DNA of 64,000 nt from Chionoecetes opilio (GCA_016584305.1 JACEEZ010015331.1:26001-90000), one strand, 5' to 3'. Numbered from the stretch's first letter, positions 1 through 12,116 are shown. The notes: a model not told the origin generated them from the letters alone. Program-made: numbers and translations.

Positions 1-104
1 TCTAGTGTTTGCCTAAACTCTCCAACTTCCCCCAAACAAGTTTTGGGACTTGCTGGTTTTCGGGAGGGGAACAAATTATGCGTCGGAAACAAGTCTATTG
101 CCTA
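1..104 (+). repeat. MITE-A terminal fragment
   Basis: The first 100 bases match the left end of the MITE at 41488-42049 (CTAGTGTTTGCC, then a C-rich run, then a shared AACAAATTATG block) and the copy at 49753-50262. The window begins inside the terminal repeat and the match stops near 104, where LINE coding sequence takes over, so this is a truncated copy fused to a LINE. Confidence 0.7.
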
Positions 105-301
105 TGGCTATTGCGGTGAATTGCCGGCTGGCACTTCATTGCAAAGCCAATGGTTGGGCCTTTGTCGACAGCTGGGACCTCTTTTTCGGGCATAACAGCC
201 TCTACCGCAGGGACGGGGTGCACTTTTCGAGGAAAGGAGTTCAGATCTTGTCTGAATCCCTTGAAAGGGAGGTAGATGCACTGCAGGCTTTTTTAAGATA
301 G
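104..301 (+). pseudogene. CR1-like LINE ORF1 C-terminus (SGNH/esterase-like), partial
   Basis: An open frame ends at a TAG at 299-301. Its last ~65 residues resemble the C-terminal half of the SGNH-hydrolase (esterase) domain found in ORF1 of CR1-type LINEs: a FVDSWDLFFG segment, then LYRRDGVHFSRKG, where the D-x-x-H pair would be the catalytic Asp/His. The nucleophile-serine half is missing because the copy is 5' truncated into MITE-A. The fragment cannot be functional alone. It lies about 130 bp upstream of an ORF2 endonuclease start, the expected LINE order. Confidence 0.65.
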
Positions 302-429
302 AGAACCGGGGTTTAGACACGGGGGGTCGGGGTAAAGGAAACTTGCGACACTAGGAGGAGTTTTCAGAAGGCAGGGAACTAAAGTGATTCGTAGAAGAGA
401 GAGAGGAGGGGTTAGTTAAAGATAAAGGG

Positions 430-568
430 AAAATTGACAAAAAAAGAGGAGTTGCTTGAAGGTTTATATACAAACTGTAGGAGTATTTTAAAAAAGATAG
501 ATTCCTGAGAGGAATAAATAGTGTAGAGGATTTTGATATAATAGCATTAACAGAAACATGGTGATATG
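430..568 (+). pseudogene. LINE ORF2 N-terminus (endonuclease), broken
   Basis: Translation gives YTNCRSILKKID, a stop, and then in another frame VEDFDIIALTETW. This is the start of the apurinic-type endonuclease of CR1-like ORF2, where the ETW glutamate binds metal. One frameshift separates the two parts. The sequence stops being interpretable at the N at 569. With the SGNH fragment upstream this is the 5' part of a LINE copy. Confidence 0.65.
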
Positions 569-1199
569 NTTAAAAGGGGATTTTTTGGCCATAAATAATT
601 TAAAAATAAAAAAACCCCAAAAATTGGCATTGCTTAATTGGGTTATTTACGGGGCCCCCCCTTTGTATTAAAGGACAATTTCCCCCTAAAAATTTTATTT
701 TATTGCATTTTAGGTTTTCCTTTTTCCCCCAAAATTTTGGGGGACCTTTTAAAAAAATTATTTTTGGTTATTTTTAAATTCAAAGAATAATAACGGGCCA
801 AAGTTACCAGGTGTGGGGGTTTTCCCTTTCAAAACTAAAAAGAAAGAGGCAACAAAAACACCTAAGGAAAGGTCCCGGGGGGGAAAAACCAACCAAAAAC
901 CCCCCCTTTTGGTAAAGGAAACAGTCCCCTTTTATCTTCCCTAACCTCCCACAAACACACACCTACACCCCACGCCGCACACAAACACCACATTTTTTCT
1001 GGGACTTTTCCCATTCTGGAGGGAAAATAAAAAAACCTTAACCCCCAAAAAAAATTTTTGAAAACAGTTTGGAAACAATTTTTCCCAAAAAAAATTCTTA
1101 GTGTGGACGGGACAGGGAAGGTGGGGGGTTTGCCGTCAGGACCTTCCAGGTAGGGGGGGAAAGGGGGCGGAAAGGGGGAGGGGGGCGGTTTCCTCCGAC

Positions 1200-1530
1200 T
1201 GGCGTTTTTGGGTTTGACCCGGGGTTTCGACCCCAAAAAGGGAAAAACCAAAAAACCTTTCTGCACCGTGATTTTCGAGTGGCCTAAAACACCCAATCCC
1301 CCAAACCCATCAACTCTACTTTCGATTGCGAGTCCCATCGGAGGAAAAGGGGGGGCGGCATGAGCCTCTAATCACAGGCGTCACTACAAAAAATTTCCTG
1401 CCTGGCCCCAGGGGCGAGGGCCCAAAACCATCAGACCCCCTCAAGGAACCTCCAGGGGCCTCCCACCCAAAGCCCGGGTCCCACTCCCTACGGGCCCGCA
1501 TGGGCCAACCAAAGTAAACCTGAGGTCGGG
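1200..1530 (+). repeat. SINE-1 copy (distorted)
   Basis: Shares blocks with the cleaner SINE at 53796-54152 (there on the minus strand): TTTCTGCACCGTG, CGAGTGGCCTAAAACACCCA, GGCATGAGCCTCTAATCACA and GGCGTCACTAC, in the same order. The tRNA-like head is not recognisable in this copy. Confidence 0.6.
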
Positions 1531-3584
1531 TTTCAGGTACCCTCTGCGTGTGTTTTGGTGAGTGTGTGGATTCCCGACGTGACCTCACTACCCTCTAAAG
1601 GGAATGTCCTGCGGAAACCAAGGGCGGGTTTTGCCAGGGCCCGGTTTACCAGGCTCTTTTTAGAAAGGGTTTGGGGGGGAAAAACGTTTGGTTTGGGGCG
1701 GTTTTGGGCCTTTTTTTAAATTTGTCGTTTGCGGTTTTTTGGGTTTTGTTTGTCTTCGAAAGACAGGGGAACTTTGCACCCGTTCAGGGAAAATCCTAAA
1801 GGAGGTTTTAATCAAAATAATTATCGTCGGGAGATTATCACAACGGGAAATTTTCCCCCCTGATTGGGCCTCAGCCGTAAACCTCTCAGGGAAGTCAAAT
1901 CCTACTGACCCCCCCCTAGGATGATTAATTTTTTAAATGGTCAGCCCACCCCTTCATTTACACCTTCAAGGCCCCCCCTTTTATTCACCCCCCCTTTCCT
2001 CAAAACTTCAAATTTCCTATAAGGAAAGAGACTCAGAGGGGGTGCCCCAACACATTTTAAATCCTACTACAGCTGGTGAAAAGGGGGGAAATATAAAATT
2101 TTTTTAGAAAAATTTAAAGATTTTAAAAAATACATGACATGTCCGGCTTCATGCTAGTTTATAGCACGTACTGGTGAAGGGAGTTTCCCCCAAAAGGGGG
2201 AATTGATGCCCCACTTTTTAAAAAGGGCAATATTCCAATGGATGATCAAAGAAATTTTGATATATCTGATTATAAATATTCGAAAAAAACACGGGGGCTG
2301 CACAGGAGGCCAAATAGTCCTTTGGAGACCCGCTTTTTTCCCAGAACAAGCTATCCGGGAATAAACCCCCCCCCCAAAAAGTTAAAAGTCCAGGCAAAGC
2401 TTGAAAAGCTTGGCAACGTAAAAAAAAAACAAAGATATACCAACGGGCCCACCTACTCCGTCCCCGAAAGTGGGAATATATCCCTTCAGAACATAATAAA
2501 TGCGCCTGATAAGAATAGCCATTCGCTCAAAAGGGGCCCCTCCGCTCAAAAATTCTTCGCTCAAATCGTCCTTTCGCCCAAAAAAAAAGTTTTCCCGCTC
2601 GGGGGGGGGGGGCTTTCGCTCAAAAAAGTAATTCGCTCGAATCGTTTTTTCCCCCGAAAAGCCCATTCCTAAAAATCGTCTTTTCGCTCGAAAGAGTCAT
2701 TCGCTCGAAAAGGTCTTGGCCCTGCAGCCGTTTTTTGGGGGGGCTGAAGGCAAAAAATCCCCCGGTTGGGTTAACGGGGGTTTTCCGAAAGTTTTTAGGC
2801 GAAAATGGGCGATTAGTCCGCGTTTTGTGGGCAAATAGTCGCGTACTAAAACAATTTTTAACCGCCAATATTTGTTTTTCCCCGTCATGAAACCCGACAG
2901 ACCCGACATTCGCAGCAAAACGGAACCACGGTTCCCCGTCGTGCGTCGACTTTCCCCAGCCGTGCTGCAAAACTGAAAAAAAATATGGCCAAAAACCCGC
3001 CCGTAACGGCGGGTTCCCGGGCAATTTTGGGGCCGTAGTTGGGCCCGACTCATGGGCCGAGTATCCGCGATTTTTCGGCGATAGTCGGGGGACAGTCGCG
3101 GACTAAAATAAATTTAAAAAACCCCCAAATTTTTTGGGTTTTGCCGTCATGCGACGACATTTCCCAAACAGTGCGCCCCCCAAAAAGCCCGGCGCCCAGG
3201 GGTTTAAATTGAAAGATGTGGGCAACCCCCGCCCTTCTGGGGGGCCCCCATATCCCCCTTTAGTCCCCCAACCTTCCCCCCTTTTCCCCCCTTTTGGCCT
3301 TTTAAATTTAAAACCCCCAAAGCCAAAACTTATGTCCCCCAAACCACGGGGTATTTTCCACAAATTCCCCCCTTTTTTTGAATAGGGGCCCCAAAACTTA
3401 ATTTTTAAAAAAATAATTAATTAAAAAAAAATAATAAAATATGAATAAAATCCCAAAACCACCCTTCCCTCAGTTTTCCCTTTTAAATTTCCTCCTCTTT
3501 TTTTGGATTTTGCCCTTTAAAAATTTAATTAATAATAATTAAAAATTTTTTTTGATTCCAAAAAATCTCCCCCCTTTTCCCTTT

Positions 3585-3815
3585 TCCTCTCTCTTTTCCT
3601 CTCCTCCCCTTCTCTCTTTTCCCCTTTTCTCTCTCTTTTTTCCCTTTTCTCTCTTTCTCTTTCTCTTTCTTTTCCCTCTCTCTCTTTTTTCCCCTCCTCC
3701 TCCCTCTCTTTTTCTCTTTTCTCCTCCTCTCTCTCTCCTCTTTTCTCTCTCCCCTCCCCGTCTCTCCCCCTCTCTCTCTCTCTCTCTCTCTCCCCTCTCC
3801 CCCCCCCCCCCCCCA
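3585..3815 (+). repeat. CT-rich microsatellite in low-quality sequence
   Basis: About 230 bp of almost pure C and T on the plus strand, ending in a C run. It gives long S/P/L/F (plus) and R/E/G/K (minus) frames that are not genes. Confidence 0.8.
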
Positions 3816-3899
3816 AAGGGGTTTTCCCGGGACAGCTGGTGTTTAATTTTGGGAGAACAAAAGGGACATAAGAATAAAAGGGAAAAGTTTACAACAAGC

Positions 3900-4345
3900 C
3901 GTTGAGACTTCACGTGGTGTTCCTGTTACTTAAAAACTCCCTACACCCCCACCTTTAAATCCCCCCCCTAAAATTTATCTAGCCCCTTTAAGGCTCCTAA
4001 TGACTCCCCCCACTAACTACCGTCTACTGAGCCATCCCCAATCTTTTACCCCCCCGATTTGTGAACCAGTTTTTCCCCGGTATTTCTTTTTTAAAATCTA
4101 TGCTTTTCCAGCTTAAAATCCGTTACACTTTTTTCCTCCCCTCTTCTAGCCGTAAGAATTTTTCCTACCTCCCCTTTGTTTTTCCCTTTTATCCACTTAA
4201 AAACTTCTATAAAAATCCCCCCTTCTCTCTGCGTCTCTCGAGTGAGTGAAAATTTTATTAGCTTAAACTCTTTTTCATAACTAAATTTCGCACCCCTTTT
4301 TAAATTTTTTTTGGGGTTCATCCTTCTGTCCCCTGATCCTAACAA
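3900..4345 (-). repeat. CR1-like LINE 3' end (distorted)
   Basis: On the plus strand this is the reverse complement of the clean LINE 3' end at 10140-10495, with matching order of GTTCCTGTTACTTAA, CTACACCC, GTGAACCA and TAGCCGTAAGAA. A short frame ends in DFKLEKHRF, matching EFKLEKRRF of the clean copy. Confidence 0.6.
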
Positions 4346-4829
4346 GGCAATCCATCCGGGATTATGGGGCCAAAAAACTAAACCCGCTTTATTCTGGGGG
4401 TGGGGTTCTGACTAAGCCAAAAAAAAGCTTTAGAATAACCTCAGCACTTTATTTTTAACCCCACTCCGGCAGGTAATGAATCCTAACCCCCTATTTGCTC
4501 TTTTTCTAGCCTAAAAAAACTTTTTTCCCTGGGTCGGAGGTTGAGCTCACCCTCACCCCCTAGTTTTTTTTCTCCCCTTCTGCTTTTTTCAGCGAAAATT
4601 TGCGTATGGTTTTTATTTTATTAGCGGGGTTTTTTTTACCAAAATTCAAACCCGTTGCATTTATCAATTTGGGTTTCCCATCGCCATTGCCCTACCCACC
4701 CCAATTAAATTTTATCAAAGTTAAATAGGGTTACACCCAGTTTGTGATCCAAAACCCGCCCTACCTTATTTAATCATCAGAAATTTTTGGGGGGGGAAAA
4801 CGGTAGCAGAGGGGGTTTAAAGCTTTCAC

Positions 4830-5185
4830 CTTTTGGCGTTCTCGAAGCCCCGATTTCGTCCTGATTTGAGACACAAAAAATCCATTTTAAAAAAATTTAT
4901 GCCCCCCGTCGAGTGGCCTAAAACCCCCAACATGCCCTATCCATAAACTCAAACCTTTTCGTTTGCGATTGCATCGGGGGGGGGGGGGGAAAAAGGGGGG
5001 CGGCATGAGCCTCTAATTTCCCGGCGTCACTAAAAAAACCCTGCCTGGGGCCCCCACGGGCGGGGGGCCCCAACCCATCACACCCTTTTAAAAGTGAGCC
5101 TCCGGGGCCAACCCCCCGGAAACCCTGGGGGTCACTCCCTACAGGGGGGTTTTTGGGGTTTATAGATGTAAAAAAAAAAAAAAAA
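4830..5185 (+). repeat. SINE-1 copy (distorted, near full length)
   Basis: Contains GGCGTTCTCGAAG (tRNA-like head side), GTCGAGTGGCCTAAAAC, GGCATGAGCCTCTAAT and GGCGTCACTA in the order of the 53796-54152 SINE, then an A run near 5170-5186 as tail. Homopolymers are inflated as in the surrounding sequence. Confidence 0.6.
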
Positions 5186-6959
5186 TTAAAAAACTTGTGA
5201 TTAAACTGGATCCCCTATCCAAGCTTTAAATGAAAAAAAAAAATAGTAAGGGAAACCAAAAACGCCCATTTTAACCCACTTTTTTACCTCCCCCCATTCA
5301 AATTTTAAAGAACCATTAATTTAAAAACCCCTTTTGGGTTGCCTATCACTTAGCCAAACTCTGACCCAAACGAAAAACCCTTCCCCTTCTATTCCATGAG
5401 CCTTAACTTTTTTAAAAGAGCGCTCGGGGGTTTGGGCCTTACAAAAATCTAAGTATTCATATCATATCATAGCCCCTTATCATTATCTCTCCCCTTAAAA
5501 CTTTCCATAAAAATCAATAAATTCTGAGGCAATGCCCTACCCTTGGGAATCCTTTTGTGAATCATTGCCCAATCTAATTTTTAAAAACCCCTTTCTAATA
5601 TTTTTTGCAATAAATAGTTCCAATTAATCTACCCCCCCACTGGGCGTTAGACTAACGGGTCGATAATTTGACATTAGTCCTCTAAACACCCCCACTTAAA
5701 AAATTGGGGGCTATATTTCCTTTCCCCATATTAAATTTGTACTTGCATGAAAGTAAAAAAATCCAAGTTGACCGGGGCAGGGGGTTTTTTGTAGTGCAGT
5801 GGACAGTACAGCGAGTACAAGCAGATAAAACAACACTGCGTAAAATTTGTGAGGGAAAACAAAGTCTCACTAAATACCCGTGGCGATAAAACCAAAATGT
5901 ACAGTAAATGTATAAACCCGATTTCACCAGTAATGAATTTTGCTTCCCCCCTGTAAACCTATATTTATACAAGTGAATGAACTACCCGAAAATCTCGAAC
6001 GTAGCCCGGTGGAACACTGAATGAAAGAAAATGGGTACCCAAAACGTCCCAGTTTTAAAAGTAACTACCCATCATGGGGTTTGTAATTTGAATACCATAA
6101 AATTAACGACACCTCGCCTATATCAACCGCTTTTTCCCAAAAAAAGTGCACTAACGACTCACTAAAAAACCTCTTTTCATTTTTTTTAAAACTCTGGGGG
6201 GTAGGACTTCATCTGGGCCCTTTGGGGATTTAAAAAATTCCCTTTATTCTATCTATACCTCCCCCCTTTCCCCCAATTTTTCCCCCAGTTTCCCCCAAAA
6301 ATGTGGTTTCTCCTATCCCTTCCTTTTAAAAATTTGTTTTCTATCAGGGATCGTCTTGATCCTCCTGAGTAAAAACCAAATAATCATTTAAAATTTTTAA
6401 AACATAAACCTCATTCGTAGTTACGATTCACCCCCGCTTATTTTTTAAAGGCCCCACTAATTCCCCGTTTTGTTTTTTGTTCCTGAAAAAAAAAACCCTT
6501 GGGTCTTCTTTTTCCGTCCCCCAAAGGGCCCTTTAAATTTTTAAAATTTTTTTTTAGCTACTTTTCCCCCTTTTTAATCTCTTCATTGTCCCCGCCATCA
6601 AAGTTTTTAAATGTTTTTTGCTACCTGTCCAGCCTTGAACCTTAAGTACAATTTTTTTTTTTACTCCAATGGTTTTTTTTAAATTCGCGGTCATCCTTTC
6701 CCGGGGCGTACTTTTCCTTTTTTATCGCCTATAAGGAAAATTTTTTTTTCTGTCCTGCAATTAAATTCCTTACAAATACTGGGGGAAAACCAATCCGGGC
6801 CCCCCCCACTAAACCTGTTTTCCGCGCTGACCCCCGGGCCACTCCTTTTTCCCCCATTTTAAACCCAAGTTAAAATTTCCCCCCAGGTGTCTTTTTTAAT
6901 CCCGCAAAATTGGCCCCCTTTATGGGAAAAATTAAAAAAAAATAAGAAAAAAGGAAGCT

Positions 6960-7300
6960 ACAAGAGGGCCCCGAGGGGCCTTTCCTGGAGTTCCTGTACC
7001 CAACACTAAACCAAAATTTCCCCCTTTTTTATCCCCATCCAAAGAAAACCAAACCAATTTTAAAACCCCTTTTAAAAAAACCCCAATGACTCAGGGACTA
7101 ACTACCTGGTCTACTGAGGGGCCTTTCCCTTCACCACCCCCTATTTGTAAAACCCCGTTTTTTCCCCTTTTTCCTTTTTAAATCTACGCTTTTTTCCAGC
7201 TTTTCCCTTACTTCTTTTTCTACCCTGGTTAAAGCCCGTGGGAAATTTTTCCCACCCCTCCTTTTTTAAATCCCTTTAATTCCCTTAAAAAAATTCTTAA
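6960..7300 (-). repeat. CR1-like LINE 3' end (distorted, second copy)
   Basis: Shares with 3900-4345 and with the reverse complement of 10140-10495 the blocks GGAGTTCCTGT, ACTAACTACCTGGTCTACTGA and CTTTTTTCCAGC. Orientation is minus; sequence quality is poor. Confidence 0.5.
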
Positions 7301-9880
7301 ACAGGGTCGCCCCCCTTTCTCTTTCGTCTCTCGGTGAGGTAAATTTTTAAAAACTTCAACCCCCCTTTAAAACTAAAGTTTCCCCATCCCTTTTTACAAT
7401 TTTTTGGGCATTTTTTTTCCCTTTCTCACTTTTTCTAACAACAAGACCATCCGTAAAAATGGAGACCCAAAATGAAAATGCATAGTCTAGGTGAGGGGCC
7501 TTTAATAGAGCCAGATAAAACTTTAGAATACCCACTTTTTAAACCAAATTTTTGGAATTCTAATATCTTTGGCTTCTAATCCCCCCCCAAAATTTAAAAT
7601 TGTTTCTAATAATTAACTTTCCCCTAAATTTCCGGACTTTTCCCTTTTTCTTTTCCACTTAAAATTATTTGGGTAATGAATTCCCTAAACCATTAAGTCA
7701 TTTTTCTTTTTCCTGGGCCTCAACATTGTTTTTTCCTTTGTTCCCCAATTTTTGGGGGGGGTCCCTAACCACCAATTAAACCTCCAAAACTTTTTTTTTT
7801 TCCCCCCCTTCCAATCTTTTTCAAAAAAAAGGGGGATAAAAAACCCCCTTAAAATTATTGGGGAATCCCCATTAGTTTAAAACCATTTTTTTGTTTTTCT
7901 TTAAAAAAACAATTCCAAAAAAGAAAATTTTCAAAATTTTAAAAACCCAAACCCAAAAATCCTTTTGGCCTTTTTAAAAACCCAAATAAAGTTAAGTTTA
8001 TTTAAATTTATCCCCTTAAATTTTCCCCCTTTTAAAAATTTCCCCCCAAAAAAACCACCAAATTGGGGATAACAGGCAAACCTTGGTGAATCCAACTGTT
8101 AATCTTTCCCCAAATAAACTATTCCCCCCAAGTGTTTTGGAAATAAAAATTAAGGGAATTTCCCCCCCAAACGATGTTGGGGGGGACTCAATTTAAAACT
8201 TTATCCTCCGTCCCCTTCAAATTTTTGGAAAAAACCCTTTTTTAAAAAATTTTAACCCTTTTTTTGCCTAAAAATTACTTTTTGAAGCCAACCCCCTTTC
8301 TTTTCCAATGGGGAACCTTTCCCCTCTTCACCCCGGCCCCATTTAATTTAAAATTCCCCCCCTTTTTTTATTTTTTTTTTTTTTTTTTTTTTTCCCCCAA
8401 AAAACTTATAAAACCAATATTAATTATTCCCAAAACCCTTATCAAGGTCCATAAAATTTTTTTCCCCCAAAAAACACCCCTCAATAAAAAATTTTTTGGG
8501 GGGGCCCCCCGGGGCCCTTTAAAACAGGAAAACCCCAAAAGAAATTCCAGGTGCCAAAAGTTATTTTGGGGGGGAAAATAGAAAAAAAAATGAAGAAAAA
8601 AAAATCCTTAAAGGGGTTTGGGTAAGGGGTTCCCTGAAAAAAACCAAAGGTTTTTGGGGAAAATTGGGGGGGCCAATAATTTCCGCCAGGAAAAAATGAT
8701 TTTTAGGTAGAAACCTTGGGTTTTAATTTTTGGGGGTTTAAAATTCTGGGGTTTTTTTAAAAGGGAAAACTTTCCCTTTCCCCCCACCAAATGGACATTT
8801 TTCCCCCATTCCCAATTTTAAAAATTTTTGAATCATCCGCAAAATTTTACCCAAAATTTTCCCCGGGGTTTAACGAAAATTTTTTTGGCGGAAATTTGTT
8901 AAATTTATTTTTTAAATTTAAGGGGAATTTTTTTAAATTTTTTAATTTTTTTTAATTTTTTTTGGGTTTCCCCCAAAAAAGGGGGAGGAAAATTTTTTGG
9001 TAAACAGGGGGGGGGAACCGAAAGGGAAATTTTTAAAGGGAAAAAACTGGGGGTTTTTAAAAAGGGAGAAAATTTTTACAAAAAGGGTGGTTATGGAATG
9101 GATCTCAAAACAGGTTTTTGTGTTTCGGGGCCCTGGGATTTTTAAAAAGGGGGGCTTTCAAAACGGGGAAAATTGGTGAAAGGATTTAAGGGGGGGCCCG
9201 GAAAAAGGAAACCCTGGATTTCCCCTTTTTTCCAATGTTCACTTAAAAAAGAAGGGGGGGAAAAGATCTGGGGTTCGGGTAAGGGAAGGTTTTTCCCCTT
9301 GGAAACCAAGGGGAACTAAAACGACCTAATTTTTTAAATTTAAATTTTCCAAATGGGGTTTAAAAGAAATAATTTTTTAGGTTTTTTAAAAAAAAAAGGT
9401 TTTTTTTTTATGTTTTACCAACTATAAATTCCCTTTTTCCCCGAAAGAATGGGTTGGGTAATTTAACGGGAAAATAGCCCAGAAGGACTGACCCCCAAAA
9501 AACACCCGGGATCCCGAAATTTGGGTTAAATGGGGAAAAAGTTGAGGGCTATTAAAATTTCCCCCCTGGGGGGGCGGGGGGGGAAGGGGCAAAACCAAAA
9601 ATTTTTTTTTTGTTTTAAAGGGCAAAAAGGGGGTGTTTGGTTTTAGGGATCCAGGGGGAAAAAGGGGAAAGGCGAATTTCAAAAAGGAAAAAAAAGGGGG
9701 TTTAAAAAAAATGGGGAAAGGTTCACCAAATTTGGTAAATTTTTAATGGGAAACCGGGGGCCGGGTCCCTTGGCGGGTCCTTGGGATTTTTAAAAGGACA
9801 GACCAAATTTTTAGGGGTAAAAGGGGGGAGGGATTTGAAAAGGGCCCCCGTTGGGGAACCCCCCACCCCCCCCCCCCCCC

Positions 9881-9923
<43 letters not shown>

Positions 9924-10139
9924 TGTAAAAAAACCTTTTTTCGTTTCGGGGTTTTTTTTCCCCCTTCCCGGGTCAGGTTTTCCCAAAAATTTCCCCCCAG
10001 GCCCAAAGGGTTTAAAGGGGGGGAAAGGCCCCCTTTTCCCCATGGGGGGGGGCTGCGGGTTGGGTAGGGGGGTTTCCCTTTTGGGAGGGGTTTCCGGTCC
10101 CCTTGCCCCGGGGCCCCCCGACAAGCTATTAAATTTACC

Positions 10140-10495
10140 AAAGGGAAACAGTAATTTTTAATGTTTAAAGGGATACAATAAAGGCGATGTAGGAAACGTT
10201 CTTACGGCTAGTAACCAGGGGAGAACAAGAAGTAGCGAATTCAAACTGGAAAAACGTAGATTTAAAAAATAAATAGGGAGAAATTGGTTCACAAATAGGG
10301 TGGTAAATTATTGGAATGGACTCAGTCATCAGGTAGCTAGTGCGGAGTCAATAGGGAGTTTTAAAAGGAGGCTAGACAATTTCATGAACGGGGATGAAAG
10401 GTGGGTGTAGGTAGTGTTAAGTAACAGGAACTACCACGTCTAGGTCTCACCACCTCTTGTAGCTTCCTTATTTTCTAATGTTCTTATGTTCTTAT
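10140..10495 (+). pseudogene. CR1-like LINE ORF2 C-terminus and 3' tail
   Basis: Translation in one frame gives NVLTASNQGRTRSSEFKLEK, then after an in-frame stop RNWFTNRVVNYWNGLSH, then SFKRRLDNFMNG. This is the end of CR1-type ORF2, the short region after the reverse transcriptase. The element ends in an ATGTTCTTATG-type short repeat near 10480-10495, as CR1-like LINEs commonly do. It could be the far end of the copy that begins at 104, but the ~9.6 kb between is too distorted to show this. Confidence 0.7.
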
Positions 10496-10700
10496 GATAG
10501 AAGGGGGCTTCCTCCAAGCATACTCGTCCAGTGTTCTGCGATAGGCAAGGTTTTCCATTGTGTAACCAAGCCGCTGAATTCTACAACAGCTTGACTTTCA
10601 TAATTTTCTTCATTCCTCGACATTACCATCACATCGTACAACATGAAACTACTTTTGTGTTGGCGCTTAATAAGGGAAAACAGTGATTTTTTTTTTTATG
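10496..10700. other. Intergenic sequence downstream of the protease gene
   Basis: About 200 bp without a recognised feature between the LINE end and the poly(A) signal of the minus-strand protease gene. Confidence 0.5.
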
Positions 10701-10706
10701 TTTATT
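10701..10706 (-). promoter_or_regulatory. Poly(A) signal AATAAA of the protease gene
   Basis: Plus-strand TTTATT is AATAAA on the coding strand, 222 bp after the stop codon of the CUB-serine protease. An A-rich run follows a few bases later. 10707-10928 is therefore a plausible 3' UTR of ordinary length. Confidence 0.6.
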
Positions 10707-10928
10707 GCACACTTCTATAACTCTTGTACATCTCCTGCAGAAGGCCATGACTGGGATGCTAAGGGAAAAGTGATGCCCCAGATAGCATTGCTGCACCTTC
10801 CATGGACACCTGCAGATCACCTTGAAGAGTAGTGGTTACAAGGGGCGGTGACACGTGCCTCTGAGCGGCTATATTGCCCCGGCTGGGGGATGGCGGGGAG
10901 GGAAGGGCAGCAGGGAATGCCAAACACA

Positions 10929-12116
10929 CTACATGCAATAAGTGGCATCGGCGGTGTTTTGTTTGATCCACTCCAGGAACTTGGACACCCTGGCGTAGGC
11001 TCCGGGCTTACCTGGATCGGCGCAATTGCCAAACCCGAAGGAGGTGACACCGACCTGCACTAACTTGGTACTTTCCTTCACATAAAGAGGACCGCCGGAG
11101 TCACCTTGGCAGGTGTCCTTGCTGCCATCTTTGTATCCAGCACACACCATCCTCTCAGTGGCTCCCAGGTCCCAGCACTTAGTGTCCAAGATGGGCAACA
11201 CCACCTCCTGTAGCTCGTCCGGTTGCTTCCCGTCAGTTTTCAGATTTCCCCAGCCAGTAGCGACGCCCTTCATGCCTGCGTAGGTCTTGGAGTCGTCCTT
11301 GGGCAGACACACGGCGCGCAGCTGCTTGTTCTTGCTCAGGTCAAGCGTTTCCTTCAGCCGCAGCAGCGCCATGTCATAGTCGTTGTTCCCTTTGGGATTG
11401 TAACTGGAGTGGATGATCACTTTCTCTACGTCGACCAGCCGCGTCACACCTTTCACGTCATCAGTGTCGCTTGACATGTTGTGGTCGGCCACGCCCACTA
11501 CCAGGCCTTCATCGGACGCACGGTTGCCGGATTTGTCAAAGAAGCAGTGGGCAGCAGTCAGGGCGTACTTGTTGTTGATGATAGTTCCGCCGCACCAGTA
11601 AGACGCTTCGTCGCGTTTCTTGAGGCCCACTTGCCATGGGTACTTGTGTGCGGGCTTCACGGTGTCACCATTCACAATGCGGGTCAGGTTGGGCACTCCA
11701 CACTCACACTTGCCGTTGCTACCGCCAGGGGGCTTAGTCGGAGGCTTGGTGACTGGAGCTTTAGTAGTTTTCCAGGATCCTTCAGTCGTGGAGTCGAAGT
11801 ACAGGCTCCTTACATTGCACTCAAAGCCCGTCTTGGACGCCCAGCGATTGCTGCGGAACACTATCTCCAGCTCACTGGAATCTGCAGTGAATTTCTTGGG
11901 GCCTTGGCCGCAGAAGCGCTGCACCTCCTTGTTGCCTTGCACTATCAATAGTCGGTCCTTTTTGCATTCCTTTGACGGCTGAAGATCGAATTTGGGGCAG
12001 TGCACCTCCAGTTTGGAGTTGGCATCCTTGGAAACCAGCTTCCAGCGACAGTGTTCCTTTTTGCCGTACCTGCTGGGAAAGTTGGGGCTGCTCAGTGTCA
12101 CTTCGTCCTCCACCAC
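10929..12116 (-). CDS. CUB-domain serine protease (trypsin-like), main exon
   Basis: Secreted trypsin-like protease. This exon encodes 395 residues to the stop: most of a CUB domain (residues 3-106; SPNFPSRY), a Thr/Pro/Lys-rich linker (107-136), then an S1 protease domain (147-390). The activation cleavage site is R146-IVNG. The triad is His190 (TAAHC), Asp248 (DYDMALL) and Ser340 (GDSGGP). Asp334, six residues before the serine, predicts cleavage after Arg/Lys. The first codon is not a start: CTGCAG directly precedes GTGGTGGAG on the coding strand, so this is an internal 3' splice site. The exon joins in phase to 13372-13443. The architecture matches CUB-serine proteases of decapods, such as the spiny lobster olfactory-organ protein. 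No frame break or missing catalytic residue; it appears functional. The signal-peptide exon was not found. Confidence 0.93.
   Translation of the reverse strand: MVEDEVTLSSPNFPSRYGKKEHCRWKLVSKDANSKLEVHCPKFDLQPSKECKKDRLLIVQGNKEVQRFCGQGPKKFTADSSELEIVFRSNRWASKTGFECNVRSLYFDSTTEGSWKTTKAPVTKPPTKPPGGSNGKCECGVPNLTRIVNGDTVKPAHKYPWQVGLKKRDEASYWCGGTIINNKYALTAAHCFFDKSGNRASDEGLVVGVADHNMSSDTDDVKGVTRLVDVEKVIIHSSYNPKGNNDYDMALLRLKETLDLSKNKQLRAVCLPKDDSKTYAGMKGVATGWGNLKTDGKQPDELQEVVLPILDTKCWDLGATERMVCAGYKDGSKDTCQGDSGGPLYVKESTKLVQVGVTSFGFGNCADPGKPGAYARVSKFLEWIKQNTADATYCM

Larger units (their letters stand above)
569..10139. other. Low-quality sequence with inflated homopolymers, starting at an N
   Basis: One N lies at 569. 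From there to about 10140 nearly every homopolymer is lengthened (runs of C, G, A or T of 5 to 20), dinucleotide texture is lost, and recognisable repeats are present only as distorted copies. At 10140 normal texture returns abruptly. I infer poorly corrected reads or gap filling rather than real biology. I see no credible gene here; G-, P-, K- and F-rich open frames are by-products of the homopolymers. Recognisable pieces are listed separately. Confidence 0.75.

Noticed and set aside
3529..3913. Long open frames rich in R/E/K/G or S/P/F
   Set aside because: By-products of a CT-rich tract in low-quality sequence.
11223..11982. Plus-strand open frames of 120-156 codons
   Set aside because: Antisense shadows of the protease exon, whose domains and catalytic residues are unambiguous on minus.
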